Source: Pseudobutyrivibrio sp. YE44 (GTDB lineage: Bacteria; Bacillota; Clostridia; Lachnospirales; Lachnospiraceae). Taken from it: DNA of 64,000 bases. Below, one piece after another: positions 60,436-64,000 of the stretch. A program made the position numbers and the translations under genes. Location of the stretch: contig NZ_FMXT01000001.1 of NCBI RefSeq assembly GCF_900104335.1, positions 558,001-622,000 of the forward strand, given 5' to 3'. The first letter of the stretch is position 1. The number at the start of each line of letters is the position of its first letter. The notes beneath the pieces are model-generated. The model ran no database searches and had not been told where the DNA came from. It worked only from the letters and a program-made list of their open reading frames with translations.

Positions 60436-60891
60436 TTAACTCTGTCCCAACTGAATTCCAGATTGGGCCATGGATTTTATAGCATCAAAAGCAGTTACAT
60501 TAGCCTCGTAAGAACGACTGGCACTTATCAAATTAGTCATTTCTGTAACTGTATTGACATTAGGGTATCTAACGTAACCATTCTCATCTGCATCTGGATG
60601 AGATGGATCATATTCCATAATGAAATCTGTTTCGGTATCCTCAGAGACCTTAGAAACCTTCACACCATTTCCGTAGTAAGCTTTGCTTGCATCCTTTAAA
60701 ATATTCTTAAAATTTGGAATACCTGCATTAAGCTTCTTTTCCTGGAAGGTTACAATCTTTCTTCTGTAAGGTCCACCGTTTTCAGTACGTGTAGTGCTGA
60801 CATTAGCAATATTTTCAGCAATAATGTCCATTCTAAAGCGTTGAGCTGTCATTCCTGTAGCTGCAATATCAAAAGGTTGAAATAGTCCCAT
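60436..60891 (-). CDS. flgC: Flagellar proximal rod protein FlgC
   Basis: FlgC is a rod protein. The 151-aa sequence has the N-terminal motif FDIAATGMTAQRFRMDIIAE with NIANVSTTRTENGGPYRRK and the C-terminal NTVTEMTNLISASRSYEANV then TAFDAIKSM. Both ends that form the coiled-coil are intact. It lies 32 bp after flgB with AGGAGG. Confidence 0.98.
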   Translation of the reverse strand: MGLFQPFDIAATGMTAQRFRMDIIAENIANVSTTRTENGGPYRRKIVTFQEKKLNAGIPNFKNILKDASKAYYGNGVKVSKVSEDTETDFIMEYDPSHPDADENGYVRYPNVNTVTEMTNLISASRSYEANVTAFDAIKSMAQSGIQLGQS

Positions 60892-60923
60892 AGCAAACCT
60901 CCTATTCTACCCTAATACACCAA

Positions 60924-61322
60924 TTACTTAGAACATACCATAGCGAACCTACTAAACTCATTTTGTAGGCTGGTCATAACTTCCTGATACCTAAGGGTTT
61001 CAGAAGCCAACTCTACCTGTTCTGTGTCAGGGTCTGAATTGTTACCATCAAGTCTGTATGAATAATGCTCGTAATCTGTAAATTCTATACCATCTACATG
61101 ATTACCATCATCATCTAAAACATCTACAGCCTTATCTAAGGTCTTCTCATGAGTGCTAAGGAGCTCTCGTCTAAGGACACTCTGAAATTCCAGTTCTTGT
61201 CGCTTATATCCAGGAGTATCGCCATTAGCAATATTGTTCATAATAAGGGTCTGCCTTTGCCAGCTGGCATCAGCAGTGCAATCCAACAAATTAACATAAG
61301 AGAAAGCATCTGAACTAAGCAT
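60924..61322 (-). CDS. flgB: Flagellar proximal rod protein FlgB
   Basis: FlgB is a rod protein and the first gene of the motility superoperon. The 132-aa protein shows NNIANGDTPGYKRQELEFQS near the N-terminus and TSLQNEFSRFAMVCSK at the C-terminus, with the usual glycine-rich middle. It has an AGGAGG site and a sigma-A type promoter 31 bp upstream, next to a perfect palindrome. codY lies directly upstream, as in B. subtilis. Confidence 0.96.
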   Translation of the reverse strand: MLSSDAFSYVNLLDCTADASWQRQTLIMNNIANGDTPGYKRQELEFQSVLRRELLSTHEKTLDKAVDVLDDDGNHVDGIEFTDYEHYSYRLDGNNSDPDTEQVELASETLRYQEVMTSLQNEFSRFAMVCSK

Positions 61323-61352
61323 ACCTACAATCCTCCTAGATTACTTAAATAA

Positions 61353-61380
61353 ATTATATTAAAAGTTGTCTAAAAAACAA
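61353..61380 (-). promoter_or_regulatory. Putative sigma-A promoter of the flgB motility superoperon
   Basis: TTGTTT (61375-61380) and TATAAT (61353-61358) on the minus strand are separated by 16 bp. The flgB ATG is at 61322. The -10 is consensus, the -35 moderate, which fits a promoter that depends on an activator. Confidence 0.65.
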
Positions 61381-61387
61381 AGTACTT

Positions 61388-61407
61388 TTTACACTATATA
61401 GTGTAAA
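61388..61407. promoter_or_regulatory. Perfect 20-bp palindrome upstream of the flgB promoter (candidate operator)
   Basis: TTTACACTATATAGTGTAAA is a perfect inverted repeat, 7 bp upstream of the flgB -35. That is the usual place for an activator site, although a repressor is possible. Two weaker palindromes lie further up (TTGTTA/TAACAA at 61441-61456, and GGGTTATTA/TAATAATCC in 61457-61486). The regulator is unknown; it does not match the CodY box. Confidence 0.6.
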
Positions 61408-61525
61408 TTGTAAACAATAGATACAATAAGTAGTATCATATTGTTAGTATTAACAAGGGTTATTAGAATATTATCTATAATAATCCAATAATGTGTAAAA
61501 GTTATGAAAAATAACCTAAAAATAC

Positions 61526-61557
61526 AAAAAAGGACTTAAGATACCCTAAGTCCTTTT
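61526..61557 (-). terminator. Intrinsic terminator of codY
   Basis: On the minus strand AAAGGACTTA (61547-61556) pairs with TAAGTCCTTT (61529-61538) over 10 bp with an 8-base loop, followed by a T-run. It isolates codY from the flgB operon. Confidence 0.9.
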
Positions 61558-61582
61558 ACTGCATAAATCCATTAATATCAAA

Positions 61583-62359
61583 TTATTTGTTCTTCTTAAT
61601 CTCTTCAAGCTCATCGAATACCACATCATTTAATACCTTAATGTAAGTACCCTTCATACCTGAAGAACGAGACTCAATAACACCTGCTGATTCAAACTTA
61701 CGAAGAGCATTTACGATAACTGATCTTGTTATACCTACTCTATCGGCAATTTTTGATGCAACCAACACCCCTTCGTTACCATCTAATTCATCAAAGATGT
61801 GAATGATTGCTTCAAGCTCTGAGTAAGAAAGTGTAGAAATAGCACTTTTTACTACCTGAAGCTTACGATTTTCTTCAGCAGACTCCTCATTTACTGAACG
61901 CATCATTTCAAGACCAACTACTGTTGTACCATACTCAGTAAGAATAATATCATCAATATCGTACTGCTTATCGAATCTATATACGAAAAGTGTTCCAAGA
62001 CGCTCACCAGCAATATCGATTGGAGCAATAATAGCTGAATACATATCGATATCAGACTTTTCAAAACCGAGAGTCTTAAGATTTACATTTTCCTTTGTAG
62101 AAAGAATTGAAAGTAATCTCTCGTTAAGAAGTGGATCGATAAAGCCACCAACCTCATCAACAATAAGCTCACCAATTTCTGTTGTATTTGGAAGATGTGA
62201 AAGTCCAAGAACCTTACCCTTCTTAGAAATAACAAGTACTGATGAATCAAGAATTTCTGTTAAAACAGAACAAATATCATTAAATACTACCTTTGAAGAG
62301 TTATTATTGTGAAGAAGCTTTCCTATCTTTCTTGTCTTATCTAATAACTGTACACTCAT
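61583..62359 (-). CDS. codY: GTP-sensing pleiotropic transcription repressor CodY
   Basis: CodY represses genes for amino acid supply, and often motility and virulence, when branched-chain amino acids and GTP are plentiful. The 258-aa protein has the N-terminal GAF domain that binds branched-chain amino acids (about 1-155) and a winged helix-turn-helix (ASKIADRVGITRSVIVNALR then KFESAGVIESRSSGMKGTYI) that is almost identical to the Bacillus DNA-binding helix. The start has an AGGAGGA site with long, 11-base spacing. It has its own promoter and terminator and sits between topA and the flagellar operon. Confidence 0.97.
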   Translation of the reverse strand: MSVQLLDKTRKIGKLLHNNNSSKVVFNDICSVLTEILDSSVLVISKKGKVLGLSHLPNTTEIGELIVDEVGGFIDPLLNERLLSILSTKENVNLKTLGFEKSDIDMYSAIIAPIDIAGERLGTLFVYRFDKQYDIDDIILTEYGTTVVGLEMMRSVNEESAEENRKLQVVKSAISTLSYSELEAIIHIFDELDGNEGVLVASKIADRVGITRSVIVNALRKFESAGVIESRSSGMKGTYIKVLNDVVFDELEEIKKNK

Positions 62360-62443
62360 TTAAACTATATTCCTCCTAAATCTAAACAAAAAATAACATA
62401 TTTCATAGCATCAGCTTCCCCTAGGTTTAACAACCCTTTTGTC

Positions 62444-62468
62444 TTCAAAAACCTCAAGTGTTTTTGAA
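62444..62468. promoter_or_regulatory. 9-bp inverted repeat in the codY leader
   Basis: TTCAAAAAC (62444-62452) and GTTTTTGAA (62460-62468) form a perfect stem 9 bp after the codY -10, so right at the predicted transcription start. It has no U-tract on the minus strand. It may be an operator or a 5' mRNA stabilising hairpin. Confidence 0.45.
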
Positions 62469-62476
62469 TAGTTCAA

Positions 62477-62505
62477 ATTATAGCACCGATTCAAACAAAT
62501 AGCAA
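62477..62505 (-). promoter_or_regulatory. Sigma-A promoter of codY with extended -10
   Basis: TTGCTA (62500-62505) and TATAAT (62477-62482) on the minus strand are separated by 17 bp, with TGC directly before the -10. It lies in the gap after topA. Confidence 0.78.
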
Positions 62506-62544
62506 TAAAATTCAGAATATTATAACCATTTCAAACAGTTGTTG

Positions 62545-64000
62545 CTAATTTTGACTCTGAACAAATCTGCACTCATCATTAGCGCATACAAGCTTATTTC
62601 CCTTTTCCACCATGTAGCTTCCACACTTTGGACATTTTTCAGTGGTTGGCTTTGACCAGCTGATAAAATCACAATCAGGGTGATTAGCACAGCCAAAGAA
62701 TTTTCTACCCTTCTGAGACTTTCTAATAACCACGTCTCCGCCACATTTTGGACAAGGCACACCAATCTTTTCTAAGAAAGGCTTTGTGTTACGGCACTCT
62801 GGGAAGCCAGGACATGCCAAGAACTTTCCATGAGGACCAAACTTAATGACCATGTTACGTCCGCATTCTTCACAGATAACATCAGTAACCTCATCATGTA
62901 TTTCTATCTTTGCTAACTCTTCCTGAGCCACCTTAACAGCTTTATCAAGGTCTGGATAGAAGTTTCTAACAACTGACTTCCATTCAACAGTTCCCTCTTC
63001 AACTCCATCAAGTAGCAGCTCTAGATTAGCAGTAAATTTATCATCAACAATGATTGGGAATGAATCAACCATAATTGAATTAACAACTTCACCAAGCTCA
63101 GTTACAAAGATATTCTTAGCTTCTTTGGTGATGTAATGTCTCTTAAGAAGAGTTGTGATTGTTGGCGAATAAGTACTTGGACGACCAATACCAAGCTCTT
63201 CAAGAGTCTTAACCAATGAAGCTTCAGTAAAGTGAGGTGATGGCTGCGTAAAATGCTGCTTTTCCTCAAAACTATTAAACTTGAGCTTTGTATCCTCTGT
63301 AAGCTTTGAAAGTGGATGAGTTTTTGAATCCTCCTCATCATCAGCGGCTGTATAAATCATCATAAAGCCGTCGAAGTTAACAGCTGACTCTGATGCAGTA
63401 AAGCGCTGATCTTTGGCTTTTACAGTAAGCGATATTGTATCATAGATTGCATTTGCCATCTGGCTAGCTACAAAACGCTTCCAAACAAGCTGATACAATC
63501 TGAATTGATCACGAGTAAGACTTTCTTTTATTTCTGATGGAACAAGCTCTATATTTGCAGGACGAATAGCTTCATGTGCATCCTGAACCTTACCAGAATT
63601 CTTCTTTCCTGAATTTACTGGTGCAGAAAGATATTTCTCTCCATAATTTTCAGTAATAAAGCTCTCTGCATTAGCTCTAGCTTCATCTGATACACGAGTA
63701 GAATCAGTACGAAGGTAAGTAATAAGACCGATTGTTCCATGGCCCTTCACACTAACGCCTTCATAAAGCTGCTGTGCAACGCTCATTGTCTTTTGAATTG
63801 AGAAATTCAAAGCCTTTGAAGCTTCCTGTTGCATAGTAGATGTAGTAAAAGGTAGTGGAGCCTTCTTTTCACGAGTGCCCTTTTTGATAGTATCAATTGA
63901 AAAATCAGCACCCTTAAGTTCAGCCATAATTCTATCAAGACTAACTTTATCTGAGATATCCTTCTTGCCAGAAGCATCACCATAATACTTTGCAATAATA
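62545..64000 (-). CDS. topA: DNA topoisomerase I, partial at the right edge (C-terminal part)
   Basis: Type IA topoisomerase relaxing negative supercoils. The frame stays open to base 64000, so the N-terminal TOPRIM domain is outside; about 485 codons are present. The active-site tyrosine is in GLITYLRTDSTRVSDEA. LPFTTSTMQQEASKALNF and GIGRPSTYSPTI are further core motifs. Three C-terminal zinc-ribbon units follow: CEECGRNMVIKFGPHGKFLA with CPGFPEC, CPKCGGDVVIRKSQKGRKFF with CANHPDC, and CPKCGSYM with CANDEC. topA near codY is conserved in Firmicutes. Confidence 0.97.
   Translation of the reverse strand, partial: IIAKYYGDASGKKDISDKVSLDRIMAELKGADFSIDTIKKGTREKKAPLPFTTSTMQQEASKALNFSIQKTMSVAQQLYEGVSVKGHGTIGLITYLRTDSTRVSDEARANAESFITENYGEKYLSAPVNSGKKNSGKVQDAHEAIRPANIELVPSEIKESLTRDQFRLYQLVWKRFVASQMANAIYDTISLTVKAKDQRFTASESAVNFDGFMMIYTAADDEEDSKTHPLSKLTEDTKLKFNSFEEKQHFTQPSPHFTEASLVKTLEELGIGRPSTYSPTITTLLKRHYITKEAKNIFVTELGEVVNSIMVDSFPIIVDDKFTANLELLLDGVEEGTVEWKSVVRNFYPDLDKAVKVAQEELAKIEIHDEVTDVICEECGRNMVIKFGPHGKFLACPGFPECRNTKPFLEKIGVPCPKCGGDVVIRKSQKGRKFFGCANHPDCDFISWSKPTTEKCPKCGSYMVEKGNKLVCANDECRFVQSQN

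Noticed and set aside
61388-61407. NrdR-box reading of the flgB palindrome
   Set aside because: The core ACACTATATAGTGT resembles NrdR boxes, but it is two bases shorter in the middle, is single rather than tandem, and lies before flagellar genes instead of ribonucleotide reductase genes.
1-64000. CRISPR arrays, prophage, insertion sequences, toxin-antitoxin or defence genes
   Set aside because: No regularly spaced repeats, integrase or transposase genes, or recognisable defence proteins were seen anywhere in the window.

Overview
The window reads as a chromosomal core region of a low-GC, flagellated Firmicute, most likely a Lachnospiraceae member near Butyrivibrio, Pseudobutyrivibrio or Roseburia. 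The grounds are AT-rich sequence with strong GGAGG ribosome sites, CodY, PolC, a FliY-type switch protein, a CheC/CheD chemotaxis system, and a gene order matching the Bacillus subtilis topA...codY-fla/che-sigD-swrB-rpsB-tsf-pyrH-frr-uppS-cdsA-dxr-rseP-polC backbone. The genus is inference. I see no prophage, insertion sequence, CRISPR array, rRNA or defence cluster. Almost every gene is on the minus strand, so transcription runs from high to low coordinates.

Region 1 (1-5880) holds a partial YceD (DUF177) gene with a consensus promoter, acetate kinase, a plus-strand tmcAL, a tRNA-Glu(CTC), galE and the infC-rpmI-rplT translation operon. infC appears to start at AUU and follows a 148-nt L20-type leader ending in an attenuator. 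Region 2 (5890-17054) holds a HAD phosphatase, polyphosphate kinase, a Ppx/GppA-HD protein, PheA, a DUF5050 membrane protein and PolC. Region 3 (17082-26995) holds ispG, rseP, dxr, cdsA, uppS, frr, pyrH, a bactofilin, a NodB deacetylase, tsf and rpsB. This is isoprenoid and lipid-carrier synthesis, membrane proteolysis, ribosome recycling, UMP synthesis and wall shaping. rpsB has its own folded leader.

Region 4 (27056-61407) is a motility and chemotaxis superoperon of about 34 kb: flgB-flgC-fliE-fliF-fliG-fliH-fliI-fliJ-motE-fliK-flgD-TIGR02530-flgE, then motA-motB-fliL-fliM-fliY-cheY-fliO-fliP-fliQ-fliR-flhB-flhA-flhF-flhG-PilZ-cheB-cheA-cheW-cheC-cheD-orf99-sigD. It ends in a 108-aa unknown, a membrane coiled-coil protein in the SwrB position, and an MltG-like stub. 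Basal body and export genes come first, then hook, stator, switch, export gate, chemotaxis and finally the late sigma factor. No flbD, cheR, receptor, fliS, fliD or flagellin gene is present. Region 5 (61526-64000) holds codY and the 3' part of topA.

The least explained sequence is intergenic. Three copies of a palindromic element (3256-3348, 17082-17168, 48752-48846) keep base pairing while their sequences change. A four-arm cloverleaf-like structure fills the fliE-fliF gap (59892-60085). A GC-rich, possibly pseudoknotted segment follows flgE (48866-49002). A perfect 20-bp palindrome lies just upstream of the flgB promoter (61388-61407).
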